Below are positions 8,741 through 17,257 of a stretch of DNA of 64,000 nt, one piece after another; position 1 is the stretch's first letter; each line of letters starts with the position of its first letter. The notes beneath the pieces were generated by a model. It was not told the origin of the DNA, did no database searches, and was given only the letters and a program-made list of their open reading frames with translations. The position numbers and the translations under genes are program-made. Source of the DNA: Levilactobacillus namurensis (GTDB lineage Bacteria > Bacillota > Bacilli > Lactobacillales > Lactobacillaceae); assembly GCF_032197885.1 (NCBI RefSeq), contig NZ_CP134159.1, positions 620,001 to 684,000 of the forward strand. Reading direction: 5' to 3'.

Positions 8741-10087
8741 TTAGGACTTAGGAATCACGTTCAGGATGTACATCAAGCCAATAAAGACGGCGAGCATGAT
8801 CCACATGATCAGGTTAACGTCTTTGCGCCGACCAGCAGCGGTCATCAGAATTGGGTAGGTTAGGAACCCAAAGGCAATACCGTAGGAGATGTTGTAGGTC
8901 AGGGGCATGCCCACGATCGTTAGAAAGGCGGGCACCGCGATTTCGAATTTATCCCAGTGAATATGGCGCATGGACGAAGCCATGAGAACCCCCACGATAA
9001 TCAGCGCGGGTGCCGTAACTTGGGTGGTGACCACTGTCAGGAGTGGCGAGAACAGCAAACTGAAAATAAAGAGTACTCCCGTCGTCAAGGCCGTCAGACC
9101 AGTCCGGCCGCCCACGGCGATACCGGCAGAGGATTCAACGTAGGCAGCGGTAGGCGTGGTCCCCATCACTGAACCAGCGAGCATGGATAGGGAGTCGGCC
9201 ATGAGGGCCCGACCGATACGGGGCATCTTATTGTTCTTCATGATGCCGGCCTGTTGTGCTAAGCCAATGAGCGTTCCGGCCGTATCGAAGAAGGCAACTA
9301 ACAGGAAGATGACCACGACGGCCCACATCTGAGGATCGGCCATGGCGGGGAGGTTCTTGATGCTGACCCCCATGGTGGGATCCATGCTTGGGGCGAGGGA
9401 CATGAAGTGGGTCGGCGCTTTGATCAACCCGGTCAAGAGTCCCACGATCGTGGAAGCCACTAAGCCGATGAAAATGGAGCCCGGAATCCGCATTGCCATG
9501 AGCACGGCAATGACGAAGACCCCAAAGATCGTCAGCCAGGTTGTGGGCACGGTCAGGGAGCCCATCGCAACTAAGGTCGATTTGTTGGCAACCACTAGGC
9601 CACCGCCTTGAAGCCCGACAAAGGCAATGAAAATCCCGATTCCGGACGCAATGGCCATCTTCAGGTCACTCGGAATCGCGTCAATCACGATTTCGCGAAC
9701 CTTTAAGAATGACAAGATGGTGAATAGGATGGAGGCAACAAAGACCCCCGCCATCGCTTTTTCCCAGGGAATCCCCATTCCCAAAACCACTGAATATGTA
9801 AAGAAGGCGTTATCGCCCAGGCCGGGTGCTACGGCGATAGGGTAGTTGGCTAAGAAGGCCATTAGGAGGCAGCCAAGAATGGCGGTCAAAGCGGTGACCG
9901 TAAAGACGGCCCCTTTGTCCATCCCAGCGGCCCCCAGGACGCTAGGGTTAACGAACAAGATGTAAGCCATTGAGATAAAAGTCGTGAGACCAGCTAAGAG
10001 TTCTTGACGAACGGTCGTCCGTTGTTCGGACAAATGAAAAGTTCGTTCCAGGAATCGGGTACTGGCAGTCGCGTTACTAGTTTTCAA
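8741..10087 (-). CDS. NCS2-family (AzgA-like) purine permease
   Basis: This 448-residue transporter has about 12-14 hydrophobic segments. Family signatures are visible: ELLAGLTTFISMAYILFVNP near residue 29, APGLGDNAFF near 88, and AFFDTAGTLIGLAQQAG around 265. AzgA-type members import adenine, guanine or hypoxanthine with protons. B. subtilis PbuG and PbuO are relatives. The leader has a TTGAAC/17/CATAAT promoter and three PurBox-like sequences but no purine-riboswitch aptamer. This suggests control by a PurR-type protein. It is monocistronic. Confidence 0.9.
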   Translation of the reverse strand: MKTSNATASTRFLERTFHLSEQRTTVRQELLAGLTTFISMAYILFVNPSVLGAAGMDKGAVFTVTALTAILGCLLMAFLANYPIAVAPGLGDNAFFTYSVVLGMGIPWEKAMAGVFVASILFTILSFLKVREIVIDAIPSDLKMAIASGIGIFIAFVGLQGGGLVVANKSTLVAMGSLTVPTTWLTIFGVFVIAVLMAMRIPGSIFIGLVASTIVGLLTGLIKAPTHFMSLAPSMDPTMGVSIKNLPAMADPQMWAVVVIFLLVAFFDTAGTLIGLAQQAGIMKNNKMPRIGRALMADSLSMLAGSVMGTTPTAAYVESSAGIAVGGRTGLTALTTGVLFIFSLLFSPLLTVVTTQVTAPALIIVGVLMASSMRHIHWDKFEIAVPAFLTIVGMPLTYNISYGIAFGFLTYPILMTAAGRRKDVNLIMWIMLAVFIGLMYILNVIPKS

Positions 10088-10121
10088 ATTTAAGTTCCTT
10101 CCCCTCTGTAAGATAGCTTAA

Positions 10122-10229
10122 ATTATGCCATATGTTTAGGGCTTGTTCAATGGATAAGTTCGGATTCTAATTATAATCTTCGGATATAATAAATTTAATA
10201 GACAAATAAACTAATTAAAAGCGAACTTT
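10122..10229 (-). promoter_or_regulatory. Purine permease promoter with PurBox-like sites
   Basis: On the minus strand TTGAAC (10145-10150) and CATAAT (10122-10127) are 17 bp apart. Three sequences resemble the PurR PurBox AWWWCCGAACWWT: 10155-10167 (minus, about 11/13), 10175-10187 (minus, 12/13) and 10217-10229 (plus, 12/13). The nearest site abuts the -35. The binding role is inferred from the downstream gene. Confidence 0.45.
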
Positions 10230-10297
10230 TGTTGTTTAAAACAATAAATTGTAGACAAACATTTTATATGACGAAAAGAGTCTTTTGAGGAGATGAT

Positions 10298-11156
10298 TTA
10301 AAGATAATCATGGGCTTGTAGATAATTGGCATAGCCGTTAGCCACGTCATTTACGCAGTGAGCATTGGCGTCAAAAACTAAGGGGATGTGAGCTTGACGT
10401 GCGATTTGAATCCAGTTAAACGGAACACTTACTGGTGTGGGTTGAGGCAGGTGACAATTTATCAGCTCACCGTTGGTTTGAATTGTGTTAAGGATGGCCG
10501 TGAGTTTTTGGTGGGTGGTCGGATCTTCCCAAATTGTTCGGTCAGAAAGGCTGGAGGACCATTGGCAATGTGGCAGGAGATGGCCGTACCGATGTGGCTT
10601 GTAGGGAACTTGCCAGTTTACGGCCTGCTGAACGGTGGCTAAGTAGGCCTTCGTCACGTTTAGCGGAGAGCCGTATGCTTGTAGGACACCCTGCTGAAAG
10701 ATTGGTGCTGAGTCGTCAAGGGCACATAGTCCTGCTGGGGTGGGGAGAAAGTGGACGGACAGAATGGCGTCATCGATTTGGCGGTGATAGATGGCGAGTT
10801 GTTCAGCCAGCCAATCTGAATACTCGGCAATGTAGTCAATCTCGAACCCCACGAGGATGCGAATCTGATGGTGGTACTTGGCTTTTAGGTAGTTTAACTT
10901 GGCAAAATATTGGGGAAGCTCGTCAGTGAGCATCGCGGCGGTAGCAATTGAATGGGGGGTGTCCCTGTAGTGGCTGTGCGTTAGCTTGAGGCAAGGGGAA
11001 GTGTTCCGTTACGGAATAGGTTTTAAACCCACAGGCAATCGCTTGACGAATATAGCGTTCAACGTCTTCCCCTGAACCATGGGGACAAAATTCGGTATGG
11101 TTATGGCCGCTCCAGGTTTGGCGATGGATACTGCGTAAGGCTGCGATACTTAGCAT
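10298..11156 (-). pseudogene. PHP-family histidinol-phosphatase, split by a frameshift
   Basis: The first frame (from ATG 11156) encodes the metal-binding start HNHTEFCPHGSGEDVE and TEHFPLP of HisJ/HisK-type PHP phosphatases. It stops just after a run of six C on the coding strand (plus-strand G-run 10954-10959). The next frame continues with IATAAMLTDELPQYFAKLNY, GFEIDYI and ILSVHF to the expected end. Removing one base from the run joins both parts into one protein of about 285 residues. The family dephosphorylates histidinol phosphate in histidine synthesis, but no other his gene is in view. As written it is inactive. A homopolymer sequencing error is equally possible. Confidence 0.82.
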
Positions 11157-11303
11157 GAAATTGAGAATCTCCTACGAATGTATTTTCAGTAACACTCTGA
11201 GGTGACAAAAATGCCTGATGACCCGGAGTGTCACGTACCGCTAATGATACGACCCACGTGTAAATATTATGCAAAACAATTGTGCCAAACGCGTAAAGGT
11301 TGA

Positions 11304-11319
11304 TATAACAATTGTTATA
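11304..11319. promoter_or_regulatory. 16-bp perfect palindrome TATAACAATTGTTATA
   Basis: It lies in the 249-bp spacer between the leftward phosphatase gene and the rightward gene at 11451. ACAATTGT occurs a second time about 40 bp to its left, near 11275. The arrangement looks like an operator for an unknown regulator. Nothing identifies the binding protein. Confidence 0.45.
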
Positions 11320-11450
11320 CGGGATGGCATGATTGTCTTCAGGACTCAGTTAGGCCACTTGGTGCGGGTCCTTTAAAGTGAACTTCCCAACAAAAAAACG
11401 ATAAAGTGGCTATAATAAAAGTAAGTAGATTAATCTTTAGGGGGATGATG

Positions 11451-12104
11451 ATGCTGGAATTACCAATTACACAAGACTACTTAATCTTGACGGAAAAGAT
11501 TACCACCCGACCGATGTTACGCACGCGGTTTACCACGCAGGCTTATCTGGTCTTGGCAACGTTCTTAGATCTGCGGGACCAACACTTGCTGACGCTGACC
11601 CCTCAGCAGGTGACCATTCCGGATCCCGACCGTTTGCAGGCGGCGTTGCCGGCCAGTCTACAGGAGCTGGTAACGCGGTTGCGGACTGCGGTCACAGCGA
11701 GTTGGGCGACCCCAGATGTCTTTAAATTGCTGGTTAGCTGGAACTTGGCAAATGCCATTTACGATACGGTGGGGCCACAGTTGGCCGCAACACAACAGGT
11801 TGAACCGGTGGTGTTTCAGAACAACCTCTTGCCGCATACCATCTACGTGCCACAAGAGGCAGCCAAGCAACGGGTAATCAAAAAATTGGAAGCTGAAATT
11901 CGGCAACGGCGGTTAACGCCCGCCCATCAGGACTTGTTGGCTATCTTCGACCGCTTGCAGGCACTCCAATGGCTATTGCCGGCTGACTTGGTCACGCAGT
12001 GGTCGACGGCTCAGGCGAAGGACACCACGATTCAGGAGTTGACGGCGTTGGCGCAACACCGGATTACGATGCGTAAGTTTGAACTAGATTCTTGGTTAAG
12101 TTAG
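11451..12104 (+). CDS. Conserved hypothetical protein, possibly GPP34-like
   Basis: A 217-residue, mainly helical soluble protein with no signal peptide. Three in-frame ATGs follow AGGGGG. The third (11451) has the best spacing, and TATAAT at 11411-11416 is a possible -10. The layout (LPITQDYLILTE start, hydrophobic helices separated by short basic turns, a VPQEAAKQRVIKKLEAEI helix) loosely recalls GOLPH3/GPP34-type lipid-binding proteins. No motif settles this. It overlaps the ribosome site of the GH8 gene that follows, so the two are probably one operon. Confidence 0.7.
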   Translation: MLELPITQDYLILTEKITTRPMLRTRFTTQAYLVLATFLDLRDQHLLTLTPQQVTIPDPDRLQAALPASLQELVTRLRTAVTASWATPDVFKLLVSWNLANAIYDTVGPQLAATQQVEPVVFQNNLLPHTIYVPQEAAKQRVIKKLEAEIRQRRLTPAHQDLLAIFDRLQALQWLLPADLVTQWSTAQAKDTTIQELTALAQHRITMRKFELDSWLS

Positions 12105-12115
12105 GAGTTGAGGGT

Positions 12116-13246
12116 ATGCAGAAGTTACGATTACGGGTATGGTTGGGCGGCTTATTAGTAGCTGGTGGTGTCTGTCTCGGATTGTGGGGACAAGCGGCGA
12201 TTCCGGCGCAAGCCAAGAGTACACAGGCAGTCACCTGGTATCGTCAGTGGAAAAAGGCCTACGTTCGGGGCGGCCAGCAAAAGTACGTCCAAACCAACGA
12301 CGGCCACGGTGCCAGCCGGGTCTACTCTGAAGGACAGGGTTACGGGATGTTGGCGAGCGTGCTCGCGGCTAAGCGGGGCGTCAAGACCCACACCACATTT
12401 AACCAACTCTACCGATATTACCGTGCCCACCGGGTCTCCAAGACCAATCCTTTAATGCAGTGGCAACAGATTAAACGAAAGGGTAAGCTGACCAGTGTGG
12501 GTTCCGAACGGAATAGTGCAACGGATGGGGACCTGGACATTGCCTACGCCTTGATTCTGGCGGATAAGCAGTGGGGGAGTCGGAAGATCAATTACCGGCA
12601 GGCCGCTCGTCAGTTACTGGTAGCCATCCAGCGTTCCGAAATCAACCCGACCACCCATCTGCCCATGATGGGAAATTGGGCCACCACCGCTAACGACCAG
12701 CGAAAACTCCGGACGGCGGATTTAATGACCGGTTATTTCCGGGCATTTGCCAAGGTCAGCCAGAAAGCCCAGTGGACCCGGACCGCTAACCAGAGTCAAA
12801 AGATGGTCAAGAAGCTCAGCGCACAACACAAAACGGGCCTTTTCCCAGATTTCACTTACGTGACGGGCAAACATCTGACCCGACGGAGCGTGCGACCTAA
12901 CACCATTGAGTCGGCGACCGATAACCAAGTGGGGTATAACGCTTGTCGGGTCCCGTGGCGCTTAGCCCAGACTTACCGGCTAACGCACGACGCGACCACT
13001 AAGCGCGCCTTGACCAAGCAGCTCAACTTCTTCCAGCGCCGTTCTAAGGTGACCGCGGTTTACACGCTAGGTGGTCGGGCCGTTTACACCTATCAAAATG
13101 CGGCCTTTACGGCACCAGTTGTAACGGCCGCGCGGGTGCTAAAGCGGTCGACTTTGCAACGTAAGTTTGCCAAGCAGTTGCCAGCCAAAATTCAGAAGCA
13201 CGACTACTACTCAGCCACTTTGCAGATGATTACCGCGTTTGCATAG
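12116..13246 (+). CDS. Secreted glycoside hydrolase family 8 enzyme
   Basis: A 376-residue precursor with a signal peptide (hydrophobic GGLLVAGGVCLGLWG, then AQA). GH8 landmarks are present: YSEGQGYGM carries the expected general acid Glu, and SATDGDLDIAYAL carries the conserved Asp. GH8 enzymes cleave beta-1,4-glucans, chitosan or related polymers by inversion. The substrate here is unclear. ATG 12116 was chosen because AGGAG at the previous stop sits upstream. The longer TTG frame would precede the signal peptide. It is probably exported to act on self-made or environmental polysaccharide. Confidence 0.87.
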   Translation: MQKLRLRVWLGGLLVAGGVCLGLWGQAAIPAQAKSTQAVTWYRQWKKAYVRGGQQKYVQTNDGHGASRVYSEGQGYGMLASVLAAKRGVKTHTTFNQLYRYYRAHRVSKTNPLMQWQQIKRKGKLTSVGSERNSATDGDLDIAYALILADKQWGSRKINYRQAARQLLVAIQRSEINPTTHLPMMGNWATTANDQRKLRTADLMTGYFRAFAKVSQKAQWTRTANQSQKMVKKLSAQHKTGLFPDFTYVTGKHLTRRSVRPNTIESATDNQVGYNACRVPWRLAQTYRLTHDATTKRALTKQLNFFQRRSKVTAVYTLGGRAVYTYQNAAFTAPVVTAARVLKRSTLQRKFAKQLPAKIQKHDYYSATLQMITAFA

Positions 13247-13251
13247 CGCAA

Positions 13252-13283
13252 AAAAAGCGATGCCCGCTGGGACATCGCTTTTT
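13252..13283. terminator. Bidirectional terminator
   Basis: AAAAAGCGATG (13252-13262) pairs with CATCGCTTTTT (13273-13283). It separates the convergent GH8 and GH25 genes. Confidence 0.85.
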
Positions 13284-13297
13284 ACGTAGACGACGGA

Positions 13298-14236
13298 TTA
13301 GTAGGTCGTTACGAAGGATTGGTTAGCTGTGATGTACTTACCGTTGGTTAACTGGAACCGGTAAGCGTTCTTGCTGTTCTTGGTGATGGCCTTCACCGCC
13401 AATTGAGACCCCTTAGTCACTTTGCTACCCCGAGCACTCTTGGTGAAGTTGACCGAAGAGTATTGGTAGATTGGCTTAGTGGTCTTCACACCGGTAACGC
13501 CAGATACGCTTTGGTAGTAGCTCGCCTTAGATGCGGCTGACTTGAACCAACCGTTGACCGTTGACTTGTCTAAGACCTTGTTCAAGTCAACGTTACCGGA
13601 AATTCCGGAAACCCGGCCCTTACTGGTGTATTGCCATAAGTCTACGGAAGTTCCGGCCACCTTCGGCTTCACGGAACTGTACTTGGCGATCCAAGACCCG
13701 TCGAACTTGGAGAAGTCCAACTTGTGGGAGTTGGCGTAGTATTCGCCAGAGTAAAGGATCAACGGCTTGTCCGTCAATGACCGCATAGTCTTCAGCCAAG
13801 CGTTGACGTAAGTCTGTTCGGAACTCTTAGCGGATCCCATCCGTTGTTCTTCGTCTAACACGAAGAACTTGGTGTGCGCGTTACTCCGCTTGTAGAAGTC
13901 TTTGGCTTCTTGCTTTGCGTCCTTAACACTGGTGAATTGAGCGAACATGTATTGACCGAACGGAACCCCGTGCTTGTAAGCCCCGTTAGCGTTAGTGTTC
14001 CGGGCACTATCAACCATGTAACCCTTGTCACCCTTACTACCATGTTGGACCCGAATGATGGCATACTTTAAGTCCTTGGATGCCTTGCTCCAGTTGATCT
14101 TCCCTTGGTATTGGGAAATGTCGGCCACTTTTTTACCAGCGGCTTGGGCCGTAGTCGTGTTTAAGCTGACGCCGACTGCTAAGGCAGCAGCGGTTGCCGC
14201 GAGCCCCAAACCAAAACGATGTAATAATTTGTGCAT
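13298..14236 (-). CDS. Secreted GH25 muramidase with C-terminal DUF5776-like domain
   Basis: A 312-residue precursor with a signal peptide ending near AQA. The GH25 domain starts with VADISQYQGKINW and includes YAIIRVQHG, the DxE-type acidic pair in FFVLDEEQR and LWQYTSKG near its end. The last 60 residues (KPIYQYSSVNFTKSA to the end) resemble the DUF5776 or SLAP-type wall modules of lactobacilli. GH25 enzymes cut the MurNAc-beta-1,4-GlcNAc bond. It is chromosomal and monocistronic, so more likely an autolysin than a phage endolysin. Confidence 0.88.
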   Translation of the reverse strand: MHKLLHRFGLGLAATAAALAVGVSLNTTTAQAAGKKVADISQYQGKINWSKASKDLKYAIIRVQHGSKGDKGYMVDSARNTNANGAYKHGVPFGQYMFAQFTSVKDAKQEAKDFYKRSNAHTKFFVLDEEQRMGSAKSSEQTYVNAWLKTMRSLTDKPLILYSGEYYANSHKLDFSKFDGSWIAKYSSVKPKVAGTSVDLWQYTSKGRVSGISGNVDLNKVLDKSTVNGWFKSAASKASYYQSVSGVTGVKTTKPIYQYSSVNFTKSARGSKVTKGSQLAVKAITKNSKNAYRFQLTNGKYITANQSFVTTY

Positions 14237-14336
14237 AGAAAACGTCCTCCTCAGTCTTTGCCCCGATTATACACGGGCACGTTCGCCTAGAGGTTACCAC
14301 AAAATAACAATTGATTACATTTCGATTGCAGGGCCC

Positions 14337-14373
14337 AAAAAAGACCGCTTCGTCGACAAACGGCAGCGGTCTT
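14337..14373 (-). terminator. Terminator of the matrixin gene
   Basis: AAGACCGCT (14341-14349) pairs with AGCGGTCTT (14365-14373). On the minus strand the stem is followed by T6, just after the leftward metalloprotease gene. Confidence 0.75.
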
Positions 14374-14380
14374 ACGGAAA

Positions 14381-15328
14381 TTATTTATGTTGGGCCACGT
14401 AAATCTTCAAGGCCAGTTGGGCCCGGGCTTTGTCGGTGCTGGTGACCGGGTTGTATTTCTTCAAGCCGTTGGCTGACGTGACCTGCGTGTAGCTGTTGAC
14501 CCGACTGGTACCACTCTCGTAGTACATCAAGTCAGAATGCTTAGGGGAGTGGTTCAACCCCATCACGTGACCAAATTCATGGGCGATGGTTCCTGCGTAC
14601 TCGTACATCCGTCCTTGAGCAGCCACGGACTTAGAGACCGCGGTGAGCTTTTGGGAGACGGGCTGGAACGCCTTCAGGGAGTGAGCGACGGAAGCTTCTT
14701 CCTGTTCTAGCTTATTGTTGTATTCGGGATCCGTCGTGGTGATGCCTTGAGCGGCCAGATTCTTTTGCGCCTGGGCCATGATGGCGGCCCCGTATTGCTT
14801 ATCAAAGGCCGATTCTAGTGAGTTGCTCATCTGCAGAGCGATATCTTGCAGAGCCGCATCGTAGAAGTACTGGCGAACCTGGACCTTCTTGGTCGCGGGT
14901 GTCCACCATGCGTCACTGTTATCGTGTTTCGAAGGTTTCGTATTAGAAACGGAGAAGGTCAGGGTGTGGTGTTTCTTAGACCCTGCGGTGAACTCTTTCT
15001 TCCCCAGCTTATGGTTCCAATAGTCCATGGCCAACTTGACGCTTTGTTTCAGCTTGGGGTCTTTAGTTTTGACCCAGACCATGGCTTTACCGTTCTTCTT
15101 GAGAGCCGTTTGGGCGCTTAAGGCTAAGCGGTACTTTTTGCTTAGTGATTTAGCATGCTTCTTATAGTAACTGTTGGATTTTTTTAAAACGCTGGTCGAA
15201 GGTTTGATACTAGCCGCTTGAGCGGTGGTCACAGTCCCCGTCGTGACCACGGGGGCGATTAACAGGGTTGCCGCAAGCGCTGTTAGAATCGACCGACGTT
15301 TGATGCGATGTGTCGTATTCATCTTCAA
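14381..15328 (-). CDS. Secreted matrixin-family zinc metalloprotease
   Basis: A 315-residue precursor with a signal peptide (LTALAATLLIAPVVTTG, AQA). The C-terminal half contains TIAHEFGHVMGLNHSPKHSD: three zinc-ligand histidines in HExxHxxGxxH, followed by LMYYES in the Met-turn position. This is the metzincin/M10A layout seen in secreted matrixins of lactobacilli. The middle contains a helical insert of about 60 residues. A basic N-terminal region may help bind the wall. The substrate is unknown. Confidence 0.88.
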   Translation of the reverse strand: MKMNTTHRIKRRSILTALAATLLIAPVVTTGTVTTAQAASIKPSTSVLKKSNSYYKKHAKSLSKKYRLALSAQTALKKNGKAMVWVKTKDPKLKQSVKLAMDYWNHKLGKKEFTAGSKKHHTLTFSVSNTKPSKHDNSDAWWTPATKKVQVRQYFYDAALQDIALQMSNSLESAFDKQYGAAIMAQAQKNLAAQGITTTDPEYNNKLEQEEASVAHSLKAFQPVSQKLTAVSKSVAAQGRMYEYAGTIAHEFGHVMGLNHSPKHSDLMYYESGTSRVNSYTQVTSANGLKKYNPVTSTDKARAQLALKIYVAQHK

Positions 15329-15545
15329 GAACCTCCTTAGTTCCCCAGAACAAGTTTAGTTTACAACAGCATATGCTTTTCTAAAAACGGGGTCAAGCAA
15401 AACCCTCGAAGAAAATATCTCATGCTTTACCCCGGTTAGTCAACGATGTTTCCGGTTTCATAAAAGTGAGTTAGGGGAATATCTGTTCGCCTTGACGGAC
15501 GAATCTGGTATAGTTAGGGTAGTCAAAATAAGAAAGGTGTGGACT

Positions 15546-16127
15546 ATGACAACACGGTGTACTTGGGCGCAATCGGCGCCAAAAAATATGCAAGATTACC
15601 ACGATCAAGAGTGGGGACGTCCCCAACATGACAATCAGGTGCTCTTCGAGTTACTCTGCTTGGAAACGTTTCAGGCGGGGTTGAGTTGGCAAACAGTCTT
15701 GAACAAACGGCCTGCGTTTCGCCGTGCGTTTCAGGGATTCGCCATCGCGAAGGTCGCGGCCATGACTGCGGCGGACCTGGAACGCCTGTTACAGGATCCC
15801 GCAATTATTCGCAACCGGTTGAAGCTAAGTGCCGCCATTCATAACGCCCAAGTCCTGATGGATTGGCCCGCCGGCAGCGACTTCAGCACTTGGTTGTGGG
15901 CGTTCGTGGGAAACCAGCCAATTCGTCACCACTGGACTTCTGGCGACCAAGTTCCGGCAACCACCGATTTAGCACAACATATTTCTCGGGAGATGAAGCG
16001 GCGCGGGTTCAAATTCGTGGGGCCGACCATCGTCTACTCACTCTTACAGGCGGCGGGTTTGGTCAATGACCACCTGGTGACCTGTGACTGGGCGCCGGAG
16101 AATCAGCACAAGGAGGCTGAAAAATGA
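15546..16127 (+). CDS. tag: DNA-3-methyladenine glycosylase I
   Basis: A 193-residue Tag enzyme that excises 3-methyladenine. The family zinc ligands are visible as Cys5 and His19 at the start and His/Cys in NDHLVTCDW near the end. EWGRPQHDNQVLFELLCLE and FQAGLSWQTVLNKR are typical. The ATG at 15546 was chosen over the longer frame because the family begins at RCTWA. The stop overlaps the sbcD start (ATGA), giving a tag-sbcD-sbcC repair operon. Confidence 0.93.
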   Translation: MTTRCTWAQSAPKNMQDYHDQEWGRPQHDNQVLFELLCLETFQAGLSWQTVLNKRPAFRRAFQGFAIAKVAAMTAADLERLLQDPAIIRNRLKLSAAIHNAQVLMDWPAGSDFSTWLWAFVGNQPIRHHWTSGDQVPATTDLAQHISREMKRRGFKFVGPTIVYSLLQAAGLVNDHLVTCDWAPENQHKEAEK

Positions 16128-17257
16128 AATTTCTACATACCGCCGATTGGCACATCGGTAAAAAACTGCACGGGTACGACCTGTTGACCGAACAACGTGA
16201 CGCTTATCGGCAGATCAAGGCCATCGCCTTGGCGGAGCAGGTGGATGCGGTGGTGATTGCGGGGGACCTGTATGACCGGGCACTGCCCAGCGAAGACGCC
16301 GTCGCCACCCTGGATGAGATGTTAGTCGACCTGAACCGTCAGACGAAGTTACCACTACTAGCTATCAGTGGTAACCATGATTCCGGCGTTCGACTGGGGT
16401 ATGGGCGCCAATGGTTCGACAGCACTCGTTTTTACTTGCGTACTCAGGTGGGCGAGGGCCTCGACCCCGTGACATTGGGAGATACCCAATTCTTCTTACT
16501 GCCGTACTTCGAACCCTTTGCGGTCCGGCAACTGTTTGACGACCCGGAGATTCGGACCGTGGCCCAAGGGATGGCGCGCCTGGTTCAGGTGATGGAGACC
16601 AAGTTTGCTCCGGATAAGAAGCACGTGTTGGTCGCCCACTTCTTCGCGGCCGGGAGCACGCATACGGACTCCGAGACGCAGGTCCAAGTTGGGGGGTTAA
16701 ACGCGGTTCCAGTCGACTTGCTGCGGGCGTTTGATTATGTCGCGTTAGGCCATTTACACCGCAAGGAAGCCCTGCAGCATGAGCCCACGATTAAGTACAG
16801 TGGGTCACCGTTGAAGTTCTCGACCAGTGAAGCGGCGGATACCAAGGGCGTGTGGATCGTTGATACCGATACCACGCCAGTTACTGTGACGTTCAAACCC
16901 TTGACGCCGTTGCATGATTTGGTGGTGTTGCGGGATAGTTTCGAGCATTTGATGGATTCGGACCACAATTTTGGTGTGGGCCCGGATGACTTCATCGCGG
17001 TGGAACTGACCGATACCACGCCGATTCCTAACGTGATGCAGCGCTTAAAGACGCGCTTCCCCAAGGTCATCGAGCTGACACGGGTCAATCCTCTGACGGT
17101 GACCCTGACGCAACTGGATACCCGGCAGGTGCAAAATGACCCGCTGGCGTTACTCCAAGACTTTTTTGAACAGACGACCCAGCACCCATTGGATGATCAG
17201 CAACTTCACTGGGCTAAGCAGGCCTTGCAACGAGCGACTAAGGAGGATGCCAAATGA
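16124..17257 (+). CDS. sbcD: Exonuclease SbcD (Mre11-type nuclease subunit)
   Basis: A 377-residue metallophosphoesterase with the five family blocks in order: DWHIGKK, GDLYDR, GNHDSG, HFFAAG and GHLHRKE. With SbcC it forms the SbcCD complex, which cleaves hairpins and protein-blocked DNA ends. It overlaps tag upstream and sbcC downstream by ATGA, indicating coupled translation. Confidence 0.95.
   Translation: MKFLHTADWHIGKKLHGYDLLTEQRDAYRQIKAIALAEQVDAVVIAGDLYDRALPSEDAVATLDEMLVDLNRQTKLPLLAISGNHDSGVRLGYGRQWFDSTRFYLRTQVGEGLDPVTLGDTQFFLLPYFEPFAVRQLFDDPEIRTVAQGMARLVQVMETKFAPDKKHVLVAHFFAAGSTHTDSETQVQVGGLNAVPVDLLRAFDYVALGHLHRKEALQHEPTIKYSGSPLKFSTSEAADTKGVWIVDTDTTPVTVTFKPLTPLHDLVVLRDSFEHLMDSDHNFGVGPDDFIAVELTDTTPIPNVMQRLKTRFPKVIELTRVNPLTVTLTQLDTRQVQNDPLALLQDFFEQTTQHPLDDQQLHWAKQALQRATKEDAK

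Noticed and set aside
10088..10297. Purine riboswitch before the NCS2 permease
   Set aside because: The conserved junction sequences of the aptamer are absent. Only PurBox-like motifs remain.
13298..14236. GH25 muramidase as a prophage endolysin
   Set aside because: It has a signal peptide and a wall-domain tail, stands alone among chromosomal genes, and no holin or tail genes are near.
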